Below, piece by piece: positions 1-8,460 of a stretch of 64,000 nt of DNA. Each line of letters starts with the position of its first letter. The stretch's first letter is position 1. Source of the stretch: an uncultured Alkalilimnicola sp. (GTDB lineage Bacteria; Pseudomonadota; Gammaproteobacteria; Nitrococcales; AK92); NCBI GenBank assembly GCA_937951875.1, contig CALGAN010000035.1:15151-79150 (forward strand). Reading direction: 5' to 3'. Below the pieces are notes generated by a model. That model did no database searches, had not been told where the DNA came from, and was given only the letters and a program-made list of their open reading frames with translations. A program made the position numbers and the translations under genes.

Positions 1-745
1 CGCGCCAAAGGCCGGGCCAGCCAAAGCCGCGGAAGCGCAGCTCCCGTACCGACTCCGGACGCTCCACACCTTCGCGCGCCAGTAGCGCCAGATTGCCGGC
101 CGTGGACGGCGCCCCGGCGCAGAAGAACGCGATGGTCAGCCCCAGGCGCTGTTCAAGAGCGGGGCGCAGCGCCTGCACCTTACGCACAGCGGCGACATCG
201 CACGGCTTGCCGATGAACACCCCGGTCCCGTCGCCCTGCTCCAAGCGCGCCAAGCCCTCCACCGGACTCGCGGGCGCATAGCGCGACCCGGTGCGCGAGA
301 GCAGCTCGTCGCGATCGACGCTCACCACCGTTTCGTTGAGATACGGCCTGTCCGCCGAGGCGGCGGTATGGAGCACTTGGCGCCAACCCTTGCGCTCCAA
401 GCAGAACAAGGCCAGCGCCGTCGCCGCGCCGCCGCTGGAGCCCGCATAGCGGATCTCGGGATCGCCGGCGTACCCCTCCCAGACTTCGAGCACTGGCCCC
501 CACTCGGCATACAGGGTCGGATCGGCGGCGGGGCGTTGGTCGGGAGCCGGACGCGTCAGGCTGACCCCCGGGCAGGCGCGCAGGCCCTCACCCGTTTCCG
601 GGGCAGCATTGGCTTGCAGGAACGGGCGCCGGCCGAAGTCGACGGCGTCGGCCATGCGAAACCGCCGGGACTCGAGGTAGGCGCACGCTCCGCACCCCGT
701 GCAAAGCTGCCGCTCCACCACGTCAGATACCGACCGGATCGTCAC
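1..745 (-). CDS. FrhB-like flavin/Fe-S protein in EPS locus (3' end beyond window)
   Basis: This open frame has no ATG. It starts at a GTG (743-745) preceded by GGAGGG and runs off the left edge, giving about 248 residues. It resembles the coenzyme F420 hydrogenase/dehydrogenase beta-subunit (FrhB) family, whose members often sit in polysaccharide loci next to pyruvyl transferases. An N-terminal ferredoxin-like motif, LCTGCGACAY, supplies Cys15, Cys18 and Cys21, and Cys58 (RACPG) could be the fourth Fe-S ligand. A YAGSSGGAAT segment matches the family's SGG motif, and FFCAGAPS and RGFGWPG lie near the cut end. Family members bind flavin and Fe-S clusters. The role in sugar polymers is inferred from two pyruvyl-transferase-type genes in the same locus. 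The gene is divergent from the PP-loop gene across an AT-rich gap. Confidence 0.8.
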   Translation of the reverse strand, partial: MTIRSVSDVVERQLCTGCGACAYLESRRFRMADAVDFGRRPFLQANAAPETGEGLRACPGVSLTRPAPDQRPAADPTLYAEWGPVLEVWEGYAGDPEIRYAGSSGGAATALALFCLERKGWRQVLHTAASADRPYLNETVVSVDRDELLSRTGSRYAPASPVEGLARLEQGDGTGVFIGKPCDVAAVRKVQALRPALEQRLGLTIAFFCAGAPSTAGNLALLAREGVERPESVRELRFRGFGWPGLWR

Positions 746-1066
746 GCATCCCTCCGCCTCGACGCACTTCCATGTACAACCGCCCCGCATACGCGGTCTC
801 ACGCGTTTTTCGGGGTGCGATTGTGCTACACGCGATTTACGGTAGCAAACCTCCACTTAGATTAGTAGAGCCATATACAAGAAATTAGCAACCTAATCGA
901 TCGTCATCGATCAACATATTTATTATTTTCTAATATTATGAACACAAATACCAACAACCGTGGTTATCTTGCGCTCGACCAAAAACGCAATAACATGTTC
1001 GCCATCACAAAACACCGAAGCCGACAACCACAGCCCTCACCCACCCAACAACCAAACAATAATTAA
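746..1066. other. AT-rich divergent intergenic region
   Basis: These 321 bases separate the FrhB-like gene (minus) from the PP-loop gene (plus). The part from about 830 to 1066 is much richer in A and T than the surrounding genes. It should hold promoters for both directions, but no clear -35/-10 pair stands out. An 11-base string, TTCTAATATTA, lies at 928-938 and recurs at 15080-15090 in the same EPS locus. No small gene with a convincing ribosome site was seen. Confidence 0.6.
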
Positions 1067-2275
1067 ATGATTATAAACTCACCCATACGAAAGAAGGCGG
1101 ACAGCGCCGTCGAACATCAATTCAAGGTAAAGTCCAACGCCGGAGAAAGCCATCTAACATACAGCATCGACGAAAAATTCCTTCACCTGCTGACCGACTC
1201 GTGCGACTCTGCGGTAGTAGGCCTGCTGCTACCGGCCATGGCCGCAGGAGAAGATATTCATGTACGGGGAAGGATCTCCGAAAAGCTGCTCTATAACCTG
1301 GCGACACGGGTGCAGCGACTTTTGCGCTATTTGATGCCTTCCCTCAAGGAAATAACCATCACCGCCGACGAAATCGACGAAGACACACCGCCCTACCCCA
1401 CCGGCGTGGCGACCGGATTCTCCGGAGGTGTCGACTCCTACAGCGTCCTTGCGGATCACTTCCAGCCGCACACGCCAAAGAGCCTCAAAATCACCCATTT
1501 GCTCTTCAACAACGTAGGCTCGCACGGTATGGGCGGCAAAAAGCTGTTCGAGCAACGCTTCACCCGCCTCCTGCCGGTGGTAGAACGGCTGGGCTTGCCG
1601 TTCATCACGATCGACAGCAACCTCGATTCCTTCTACGGGCGCGGCCTCGGCTTCGAGCAAACCCACACGTTGCGCAATTTATCGGCCGCGCTGCTCCTCC
1701 AGAACGGCATTCGTCGCTACATATACGCCTCCAGTCTCCACTATACGGATGTTCACGTTGGCGCTGGCAAAAAAATATCCGCCATCGAACTCATCCTGCT
1801 ACCCCTCGCTTCCACCCATCGACTCGAAGCGTTCCTCGCGGGAGCCGAATACACGCGAGTGGAGAAAACACTGCGGGTGGCGACGATCCCCGAGTCGTAC
1901 ACGTCGTTGGACGTATGCACCAACCCCAACAACACCAGCGGCTACACCAACTGCGGCGCTTGCTCGAAGTGCCTGCGGACATTGCTCACGCTCGATATCG
2001 TGGGCTATATCGACCGCTACCATGCTTCCTTCGATCTAAGCGCCTACTACAAGCATAAGAACGATTTCATTGCCCGCATCCTTTCGAGCTCCGATCCGCT
2101 ATTGAAAGAACTGGTCCGGTTCGCCAAAGACAGCAACTACCCATTCCCGGTCACATCGAAAATTTTCAGCAACCCGATCCTCTACAAAGCGGCACGAAAA
2201 CTGCGAAAGGCCACGACCTTGGCAATGGAGCGTGCCAGGAAACCGGCCAAAGAAGGCGCCCTCACTCAGCGGTGA
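1067..2275 (+). CDS. PP-loop ATP pyrophosphatase-family protein with QueC-like zinc motif
   Basis: The 402-residue protein carries the PP-loop signature SGGVDS at residues 119-124. This is the ATP-binding loop of N-type ATP pyrophosphatases such as QueC, TilS and asparagine synthetase. Near the C-terminus Cys284, Cys296, Cys299 and Cys302 form C-x11-C-x2-C-x2-C, close to the QueC zinc site. The roughly 110-residue N-terminal part and the C-terminal extension are not typical of QueC. The enzyme probably adenylates a substrate, but which one cannot be read from sequence. No other queuosine genes are nearby. Position at the edge of an EPS locus suggests sugar or surface-polymer modification (inference). 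It has lower GC than the main EPS genes. There is no strong Shine-Dalgarno before the ATG. Confidence 0.75.
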   Translation: MIINSPIRKKADSAVEHQFKVKSNAGESHLTYSIDEKFLHLLTDSCDSAVVGLLLPAMAAGEDIHVRGRISEKLLYNLATRVQRLLRYLMPSLKEITITADEIDEDTPPYPTGVATGFSGGVDSYSVLADHFQPHTPKSLKITHLLFNNVGSHGMGGKKLFEQRFTRLLPVVERLGLPFITIDSNLDSFYGRGLGFEQTHTLRNLSAALLLQNGIRRYIYASSLHYTDVHVGAGKKISAIELILLPLASTHRLEAFLAGAEYTRVEKTLRVATIPESYTSLDVCTNPNNTSGYTNCGACSKCLRTLLTLDIVGYIDRYHASFDLSAYYKHKNDFIARILSSSDPLLKELVRFAKDSNYPFPVTSKIFSNPILYKAARKLRKATTLAMERARKPAKEGALTQR

Positions 2276-2542
2276 GCGGCGCCTCATCACCCTCCGCACC
2301 GCCCCCACCCGCCTTACGCCTGACACGTTGCCGTTGACCGGAGACACCGGCCGTCCTATCGGCCGGCGCTTACCAGCCCCTCCCGCCGGCACTTGGATGG
2401 CCGCTGCCACCGACCGCTCCACGACACGGAAGTGCAAATGTCTCAGCCTGTGATGAAGCGCACAGTAGTAACTCATCGGGGGCGCCTACACTGATCTCAA
2501 CCACAAGAATTTTTTGTTTCGGCTGCGTTTCTTGGGGGGAAC

Positions 2543-2950
2543 GTGATAAGACCGGTCGCGTACTTATGCCTGGCCTTGTTTCTGTCCGCCTGCAGCGCTG
2601 ACAAAAATAATGACAGCGGAATGATAGAAGGCGCCCCTCCTGTTTCCTCGCCTGATCGTCCTCAAGCGCCTCGACCTCCCGATCAAACCGAAAATAGCGA
2701 TTTACTTCTCGAGTTCGAGTACGATCTCAGCGAAATAGAACCGCTCCGCATTATCGGATATCGCGTCTATGCCAACGGCAAAAAGATCTGCGAGTCATTC
2801 AATCCCTACATCTTGTATGTAACGCGCGCCCACTGCGACGAACAGGCACTCGCGGAGCTACCCCGACCTGCGCTACTGACCATGACGGCGCTGGCCAACA
2901 ACGGCGAACTGCAGGAAAGTGCCCACTCGGATATTTTTATGCTTAATTGA
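2543..2950 (+). CDS. small predicted lipoprotein, possibly fibronectin-III-like
   Basis: The 135-residue product starts at a GTG just downstream of a strong GGGGGGA ribosome site. A short hydrophobic leader ends in LSAC, a lipobox that would place the mature N-terminal cysteine (about residue 17) on the membrane. A proline-rich linker follows. The last 85 residues look like a beta-sandwich of fibronectin type III size, with two cysteines that could pair. No enzymatic motif is visible. It lies between the PP-loop gene and a secreted protein gene, all on the plus strand, so a surface or periplasmic role linked to the polysaccharide is plausible. A GC-rich hairpin at 2347-2366 lies upstream without a T-tract. 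Codon use is AT-richer than the surroundings. Confidence 0.65.
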   Translation: MIRPVAYLCLALFLSACSADKNNDSGMIEGAPPVSSPDRPQAPRPPDQTENSDLLLEFEYDLSEIEPLRIIGYRVYANGKKICESFNPYILYVTRAHCDEQALAELPRPALLTMTALANNGELQESAHSDIFMLN

Positions 2951-3024
2951 TGATTTTCGTCCGCTGCATCGCGGCATGGACGCTTTCAACCAGCAAATGG
3001 TTTCTTGAATAAGAATAGAATCTT

Positions 3025-4830
3025 ATGCAGCACGTCGATCAACAGAACGCTATGCGAAGGTCGCCTCCAGCGAGCGCATTCTCCACTCGGCCTCTGCGCC
3101 GCTACCTGATCGGCCTGTTGGCGTTATCGGCGTTGGGCCCTATCGGCAACGCCATGGCCGGCCAAGGCTGTGACTGCGGCTCGACCGACCCGCAAGCGCC
3201 GTGCAGCAGCGACACCATTTCCGTTACAGTCCCAGCGCTGCGTTCCGGGCCTTATTACCCGGCGGAGTTCACATGGACTTTCCGTTCCGACGGCAAACCG
3301 GTCTATTGCGGCCGTTTCGCCAACGGCGACTACTGGGTAGCACCGCGGCCGGGCGCCGTGGTGGAGTTGCTGGGGGTTAGCGGCAACGGCCGGATCACGG
3401 TCGACGCCGATCCGGTGATCGAATCGCTCGGCCTGCTGGACGGCAGCCGCCGCTACGGCAACCACGATCCCAAACAAAACGTGCTGTCCTCGCTGCCGGC
3501 GCGCTTCAGCGGCATCGTGTCCCTGGTCGCCGCCAAACAGCGCGACGAGGCCACGGATGGCGAATGCGGCACTAAGGCCATCGTGGGCGAATGCGTCGAT
3601 GCCTATCACGTGGTCACGGTGCTGGACAAACCGCCACTCAACGGCGGCCGCGACATGATCCGCCCGAACATCACCGGACGCTCCAAGGATCTGTGGCGCC
3701 TGTCCGACTTCGACTTCACGTGTCTGCCGCGAGTCTCCTATCTCAAAGGCGGCAGCCGCGAGCGGCTGGAACAGATCCGGATGCGCTGGTCGCACAGCAT
3801 CGAGGCCTTCGCAGTCCGCAACCATCCGGCCGGGGTGTTCTCGGAGGGCGGACGCGCTTTCCGCGCGCACATCCTGCACCATGACTATGCGTCGGGCATG
3901 GCGCAGACCTACACCAACGACCTGATGAACCTCTTCTCCGCCGACCACGCGCTCGAGGAGAAACTGCCGGCGCTGGCGGCCATGATCGCGTTCGGCCTCG
4001 ACATCTATCATGCCCGCTACAATCCGCCGCCCGGCATCGTCCGCAGCTGGGCGGCCGGGGCCGGTCAGCACAATGGCCAGTTCCTGCCGGCGGTGTTCGC
4101 CGCGGCGTTGATGAAAGACCCACGCTATGCCGACGTACTACGGCAAGTCGGTCCCAACACCCACGCCGAGAACGAAGCCGATCGCGGCCCGAGCGAACTC
4201 AGGCAGATCCACCGAGGCGTCAATGGCGCACTGCTGTGGGGTGACGACACCAAATTCCCCGAGCGCGAGGAAGGCGCTTATTGGGACAACCTGCTGCGCT
4301 CGCAGTGTTTCGATGGTGCGCCCGGCAAATGCAATCAGTCGATCGGACCGCGCACCGCGCGCGACCCTTACGGCTACATCGACGGGCCTCCCAACCTGCC
4401 CGCCTCCGGCTACATGAACATCACCGCCGGCGTACAGCGCGGGCTGGTCGCGACCATGTTCCTGATGCCGCAGGTATGCGAGATCGTCAATTACCGGCCG
4501 CTGGTCGAGTACGTCGATCGGCTGCACAAAGTCGGCCGACTCACCGCGCCCGACCCCTGCGCGCCGCCCGATCCGCGGGAGGATCCCAACAAGTGCGACG
4601 CCTACCGGGGCGGCGTCGGCTGTCAGTACTACCGCAAGACCTGGGGGCCGGATCCGGCCAATCCCGGCCAATGCATAAAGAACGGTAAGGGGCGATTCGC
4701 GTCCCGGCACGGCGAGAAGCTCACGATCGCTTACGGCGCCACCCAGGTGGAAGCGAACTGGGAGCGCATCCGCGGCACCAGCGAGTTCTGCCTGCTGCCG
4801 CCGCGGATCACCTCCGTCCAGCCGAAATGA
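3025..4830 (+). CDS. cysteine-rich secreted protein of unknown function
   Basis: I do not recognise a family for this 601-residue protein. Its N-terminus has basic residues and a hydrophobic stretch ending near NAMAG, which fits a Sec signal peptide. The start could be at 3025 or at an in-frame ATG at 3052. The mature part has about fifteen cysteines, suggesting several disulfides and export. The central region (about residues 240-480) looks helical. Conserved-looking pieces such as RSWAAGAGQHNGQ recall alpha-barrel polysaccharide-degrading enzymes, but no catalytic motif could be assigned. It is convergent with the EPS operon's ABC exporter gene, 46 bases away. A role in trimming or binding the exported polymer is an inference from position only. 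Confidence 0.6.
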   Translation: MQHVDQQNAMRRSPPASAFSTRPLRRYLIGLLALSALGPIGNAMAGQGCDCGSTDPQAPCSSDTISVTVPALRSGPYYPAEFTWTFRSDGKPVYCGRFANGDYWVAPRPGAVVELLGVSGNGRITVDADPVIESLGLLDGSRRYGNHDPKQNVLSSLPARFSGIVSLVAAKQRDEATDGECGTKAIVGECVDAYHVVTVLDKPPLNGGRDMIRPNITGRSKDLWRLSDFDFTCLPRVSYLKGGSRERLEQIRMRWSHSIEAFAVRNHPAGVFSEGGRAFRAHILHHDYASGMAQTYTNDLMNLFSADHALEEKLPALAAMIAFGLDIYHARYNPPPGIVRSWAAGAGQHNGQFLPAVFAAALMKDPRYADVLRQVGPNTHAENEADRGPSELRQIHRGVNGALLWGDDTKFPEREEGAYWDNLLRSQCFDGAPGKCNQSIGPRTARDPYGYIDGPPNLPASGYMNITAGVQRGLVATMFLMPQVCEIVNYRPLVEYVDRLHKVGRLTAPDPCAPPDPREDPNKCDAYRGGVGCQYYRKTWGPDPANPGQCIKNGKGRFASRHGEKLTIAYGATQVEANWERIRGTSEFCLLPPRITSVQPK

Positions 4831-4876
4831 CGCCCGGGCCGGCGGCAGCACGATCGCCGCCGCCGGCCGCCGCGCC

Positions 4877-6685
4877 TCAGCGCGCGGCCGGCTGCGCCAT
4901 GCGCCGGAACAGCGGGTTCTTCGCCACCAGCTCCGAGTAATTGCCGCTGTCCACCACCTTGCCGTCCTGCATGACGAAGATGGTGTCGCAGGCCTGCACC
5001 GTGCTGAGACGGTGGGCGATGAGGATGATGGTTTTCTTGCGGCCGAGATTGTGCACGGCATCCATGACCGCGCGCTCGGTGAGGTTGTCCAGCGCGCTGG
5101 TCGCCTCGTCCAGCAACAGCACGTCCGGATCGTGGTACAAGGCGCGGGCGATGCCGATGCGCTGAATCTGGCCGCCCGACAGGCGCACGCCTCTCTCCCC
5201 CACCATGGTGTCGTAGCGCTCCGGCAGCTGCTCCATGACGAAATCGTGCAGCTCGGCGATGCGGGCGGCGCGCTCGATCGCTTGCTGATCGCGCTGCTCG
5301 GGCGGTATGCCGAAAGCGATATTGGCGGCGATGGTGTCGTCTATCAGGAAGATATGCTGCGGCACATAGCCGATCGTCCGCTGCCAGGCGCGCAGCTTGC
5401 CGTCGTCGATCTCGACGCCGTCGACCAGTACCGCGCCGCGCTCGGGCCTGAGCAGGCCGAGGATGACGTCGGCGAGCGTGGTCTTGCCGGCGCCGCTGCC
5501 GCCGACGAAAGCCACCATGGTGTTGGCGGGAATGACCATGTTGACCTCGCGCAGCGCCGGCCGGCTCGCGCCCGGATAGGTGAACGCCAAATCACGGATC
5601 TCGATACCCTCGCGCACCCGAAGCCGCTCCGCAACGGACACCACTGTCCCGCCCGCTTCCCGCACTTGCAGCCGGCGGTGGGCATCGACCATCGCCAGCA
5701 AGGCCGGGCGCGAGTAACGAAGCTGGGTGATGGCTCCGTACAGCTGCTGCATGGCCGGCAGGATGCGCAAGCCGGCGAACGCGTACAGGCCGATCTGCGG
5801 CAGCACCGCCGTCATCCCGCCCTCACTGCCGGCGAACAGGATCAGCATCAGGCCCAACATGCCGCCGAATGCGATGCCTTCCAGCAGGAAGCGCGGCAGC
5901 GCGGCGATGATTTGGTTGGTCGCCTCCCGTCCGGAGTAGCGCTCGGCGGCATCGCGGAACCGGCGGTAGTAAACCGGCTCCAACCCGCGGATCTTGACGT
6001 CCTTGATGCCGCCAAAGACCTCTTGCGCCACGCGGAACCGCTCCCGGTTGGCGGCGATGCGCTCGCGGCCGATGCGGGTCAGATAGCGGCGCGCGCCCAG
6101 GTAGATGAGCGCGTAGCTGCCGCCCAACACGCCGCCCGCGCTCAGGGCCACCAGCGGATCGACCAGCACCACCAGAGCGACCAGGAACACCACGACCGCG
6201 AAGTGCGCCAGCGCCTTCATCGCCGGCACGATGGCGCCGTTCACGACCTTGTCGACCTCCGACAGTACGTTCCGGCTCAGATCGGCGGAGTTCTGCGAGA
6301 TGAACCACGTGTAGGGCTGTCGCAGGTAGGCCGCGAGCAGCCGGCGGCCGATGCTGTAGTTGCGCATGTAGCTGAAGCGGGTGAGCGCGAACACCGTGAC
6401 CGCCTTGCAGACCAGACCAAGCAGTATCACCGCCAGCAGCGCCAGCCCCAGCGTCATCAGAAACTCACGGGGATCGCCAAAGCCGAAGTAGTCGTACAGG
6501 CGCGCCATGCGCGGGTTGCTCTGCACGACCTCGGGATTGGCCAGCACCGTGACGAACGGCATGATCGAAGCCACACCGATCGCCTCGACGAAGCCCATGG
6601 CGACGGTCATCACCAGCAGCAGATAAAAGCGCCGGCGCTCATGCCGGTCGAGCAGCTCCAGAATTTTCCGGTAGGTGGCGATCAT
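4877..6685 (-). CDS. ABC exporter, fused membrane and ATPase domains (MsbA/PglK type)
   Basis: The 602-residue protein has an N-terminal membrane domain (about residues 1-320, several hydrophobic helices) fused to a nucleotide-binding domain. Walker A, GGSGAGKTT, lies near residue 394, followed by the LSGGQ signature and a Walker B ending in LLLDEATSALD. This is the half-transporter layout of lipid-linked sugar flippases such as PglK and of MsbA. As the last gene of the minus-strand EPS operon, it may flip or export the polymer or its lipid-linked unit. No Wzx flippase or Wzy polymerase gene is visible in the window, which supports this but does not prove it. Another lipid or peptide substrate is possible. 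Confidence 0.88.
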   Translation of the reverse strand: MIATYRKILELLDRHERRRFYLLLVMTVAMGFVEAIGVASIMPFVTVLANPEVVQSNPRMARLYDYFGFGDPREFLMTLGLALLAVILLGLVCKAVTVFALTRFSYMRNYSIGRRLLAAYLRQPYTWFISQNSADLSRNVLSEVDKVVNGAIVPAMKALAHFAVVVFLVALVVLVDPLVALSAGGVLGGSYALIYLGARRYLTRIGRERIAANRERFRVAQEVFGGIKDVKIRGLEPVYYRRFRDAAERYSGREATNQIIAALPRFLLEGIAFGGMLGLMLILFAGSEGGMTAVLPQIGLYAFAGLRILPAMQQLYGAITQLRYSRPALLAMVDAHRRLQVREAGGTVVSVAERLRVREGIEIRDLAFTYPGASRPALREVNMVIPANTMVAFVGGSGAGKTTLADVILGLLRPERGAVLVDGVEIDDGKLRAWQRTIGYVPQHIFLIDDTIAANIAFGIPPEQRDQQAIERAARIAELHDFVMEQLPERYDTMVGERGVRLSGGQIQRIGIARALYHDPDVLLLDEATSALDNLTERAVMDAVHNLGRKKTIILIAHRLSTVQACDTIFVMQDGKVVDSGNYSELVAKNPLFRRMAQPAAR

Positions 6686-6717
6686 GGATGGCGGTCACCG
6701 TGCTGAAGGGAAATCGG

Positions 6718-7623
6718 TCAGGCATGGCCCTTGCTGCGCTTGAGCGCCGTCAGCAGCTCCAGATAGCGCTCGGTATAGCCAGCTAGCCGCGCCTCCGAAC
6801 TGAGCATGGGCTGGCGCTGAGCGGCCTTGCGCAAATCGGCGACGGCCTGACGGAACTCGGCCTGGCCGGTACGGCGCGGCGGAATGAAACGCCGCCCAGG
6901 GTCCCACCACCCGCGCGCCACCAGGATCCGCTGCACCTCGACCTTGCAGCGCTTCTTGAACGAATAGTTGCGCTCGACCTCATAGAGCGAGGTGACGTGC
7001 GACGGCTGGTAGTCGAGCGCCACCGTCGCCAGCCAGTCGCGCCACTTGAACTCGTTGATGAAGTCGTAGCCCTTCACCGGAATCCACGGAATGCGCAAGG
7101 CATCGGCCACGATCGCGCCGTGCATCGCCTCGCACAGCAGAACCTCGCAGCCGAGCATGGCCTCCAGCACCCGGTCCACGTCCCACTGCGCGCAGATGTG
7201 CTTGAACCCCAGCTCGGCGCAGACCCGCTCCCAGTCGTAGCAGTAGGAGCTGAAGTGATGGGGCATGAAGCCGATGCCTTCGCGGCGCGCCGGCGTCGGC
7301 ACATCCACCGCGCGGATCAGCACCGCGGCGTCGGTGAGCGCCAGCTTCGGGTCCAGCCCCAGGGCCTTGGCCGTGCCCGGCCCCCTCACCGCATGGAACA
7401 CGAAGTTGTCGCGGGGATCCGGATAGGAGCCGTAGCCGACGCCGGAGCCGAACACGTGCTTGGGCACGTCCTTGCGCAGGCTGCTGGTGAGGATGGTGCC
7501 GATGCCGACGAACAGCTCGTCGTCGCTGCCGTCCAGCACCTGCGGATACAGGCGCCGCCACAGCCAGACATTCAGGTCGTCGCCGAAATTGCCTTGCGGA
7601 TCACGGTAATAATGCAGTCTCAC
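6718..7623 (-). CDS. polysaccharide pyruvyl transferase-family protein (ExoV-like)
   Basis: The 301-residue protein begins with HYYRDPQGNFGDDLN, the N-terminal motif of ExoV-type and related pyruvyl transferases. Further features of the family are a GIGTIL segment and a later EAMHGAIVADALRIPWIPV stretch that fits the C-terminal substrate-binding region. Such enzymes place a pyruvate ketal on a sugar, making the polymer acidic. The gene follows a glycosyltransferase and precedes the ABC exporter by 32 bases on the same strand, so it should be co-transcribed. The C-terminal 70 residues are basic and poorly conserved. It is one of two pyruvyl-transferase-type proteins in the operon. Confidence 0.78.
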   Translation of the reverse strand: MRLHYYRDPQGNFGDDLNVWLWRRLYPQVLDGSDDELFVGIGTILTSSLRKDVPKHVFGSGVGYGSYPDPRDNFVFHAVRGPGTAKALGLDPKLALTDAAVLIRAVDVPTPARREGIGFMPHHFSSYCYDWERVCAELGFKHICAQWDVDRVLEAMLGCEVLLCEAMHGAIVADALRIPWIPVKGYDFINEFKWRDWLATVALDYQPSHVTSLYEVERNYSFKKRCKVEVQRILVARGWWDPGRRFIPPRRTGQAEFRQAVADLRKAAQRQPMLSSEARLAGYTERYLELLTALKRSKGHA

Positions 7624-7687
7624 GGTCGGTTCTTCCTTGGACCTCGAGGCGGGATCCCGCTCCTTGCCCCGGCCTGAGCGGCAGGTG

Positions 7688-8455
7688 TTACTCGAAACCG
7701 AGGCGCCGGGCGATCTGCGGCCCGGACTCCCGCTCGAGCGCGCGCGGCGCGCGCTTGCGCAGGTAGGCCCGCAGCCGGTGCCGGTACAGCGGATAACCGA
7801 AACGCGTCAGCGGTACCACGGTGGTCGCGATCGGCAGCCGCGCCCCCCACTTCCTGGCCATGAACCGATAGGCCGCGGTGTAGGCGCCCGCCAGGGTCTT
7901 CACCGGGCGGCTGTTGTGCACCACCGGCAAGTGCAGCACGTAGGCGCCGAAGCCGGCGGTGAGCGCGGTCTGAACGATATCGGTGCCGTACAGATGGAAG
8001 CCGGGCAGCGCGGGGTCGAAGCGCAGGCGCGGATCGCGGCGCAGGATGATGACCAACTCGTCCAGGGCGCCGACCGCCACCGGCTCGTCCAGACGGCCGC
8101 CGAGCAGCCTGCCCAGGCCGGTCGACCAGCACTCGCCGACGTGCTGCCCGGTCGGCGTGACGCCGTAGACGCCGATCACCCCCCAATGGGGATGGCTGAC
8201 GTCCAGCGCGACCAGCGCCTTATCCAAGCGCGCGAGCCAGCCGGCCGGCAGATAGACGTCCTGATGGGCAAAGATGGTGACATCGCCGTCGCTGGCGTCC
8301 AGGCCGCGGTTGTACGCTTCCGCCGCCGAGCGGCAGCCGCGCATTTCCAACACCGGCCCGGTCAGAGCCAAGTCCGGCGACTGGGCCAGGTTGGCGGCCA
8401 GTATCGCGTCGTCGTTGACCGCGGCGACCACCCGGTAGTTACGCGACAGCTGCAT
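7688..8455 (-). CDS. glycosyltransferase, GT-A type (StrF-like family)
   Basis: The 255-residue protein fits a small GT-A glycosyltransferase. It has an N-terminal nucleotide-sugar fold, an AAEAYNRGLDAS segment, and an HQDVYLP motif (residues 64-70) where family-2-like enzymes hold their metal-binding acidic residue. GFHLYGTDI follows later. This pattern is typical of StrF-domain transferases in surface-polysaccharide loci. The sugar donor and acceptor cannot be told from sequence. It starts 5 bases after the stop of the upstream glycosyltransferase, so the two are almost certainly co-translated. The C-terminus is basic, which may help membrane association. Confidence 0.75.
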   Translation of the reverse strand: MQLSRNYRVVAAVNDDAILAANLAQSPDLALTGPVLEMRGCRSAAEAYNRGLDASDGDVTIFAHQDVYLPAGWLARLDKALVALDVSHPHWGVIGVYGVTPTGQHVGECWSTGLGRLLGGRLDEPVAVGALDELVIILRRDPRLRFDPALPGFHLYGTDIVQTALTAGFGAYVLHLPVVHNSRPVKTLAGAYTAAYRFMARKWGARLPIATTVVPLTRFGYPLYRHRLRAYLRKRAPRALERESGPQIARRLGFE

Positions 8456-8460
8456 CGGTG

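Noticed and set aside
368..865. A 165-residue plus-strand open frame over the FrhB-like gene
   Set aside because: It has no recognisable content and is antisense to a frame with clear Fe-S and FrhB motifs. It also runs into the AT-rich promoter area.
1067..2275. Assignment of the PP-loop protein as QueC itself
   Set aside because: Zinc-cysteine spacing (x11 instead of x8), larger size and the lack of queD/queE/queF neighbours argue against a straightforward queuosine enzyme.
2347..2366. Terminator after the PP-loop gene
   Set aside because: The stem CCGGCCG/CGGCCGG is perfect, but there is no T-tract and it lies 70 bases past the stop; a GC-rich hairpin here can occur by chance.
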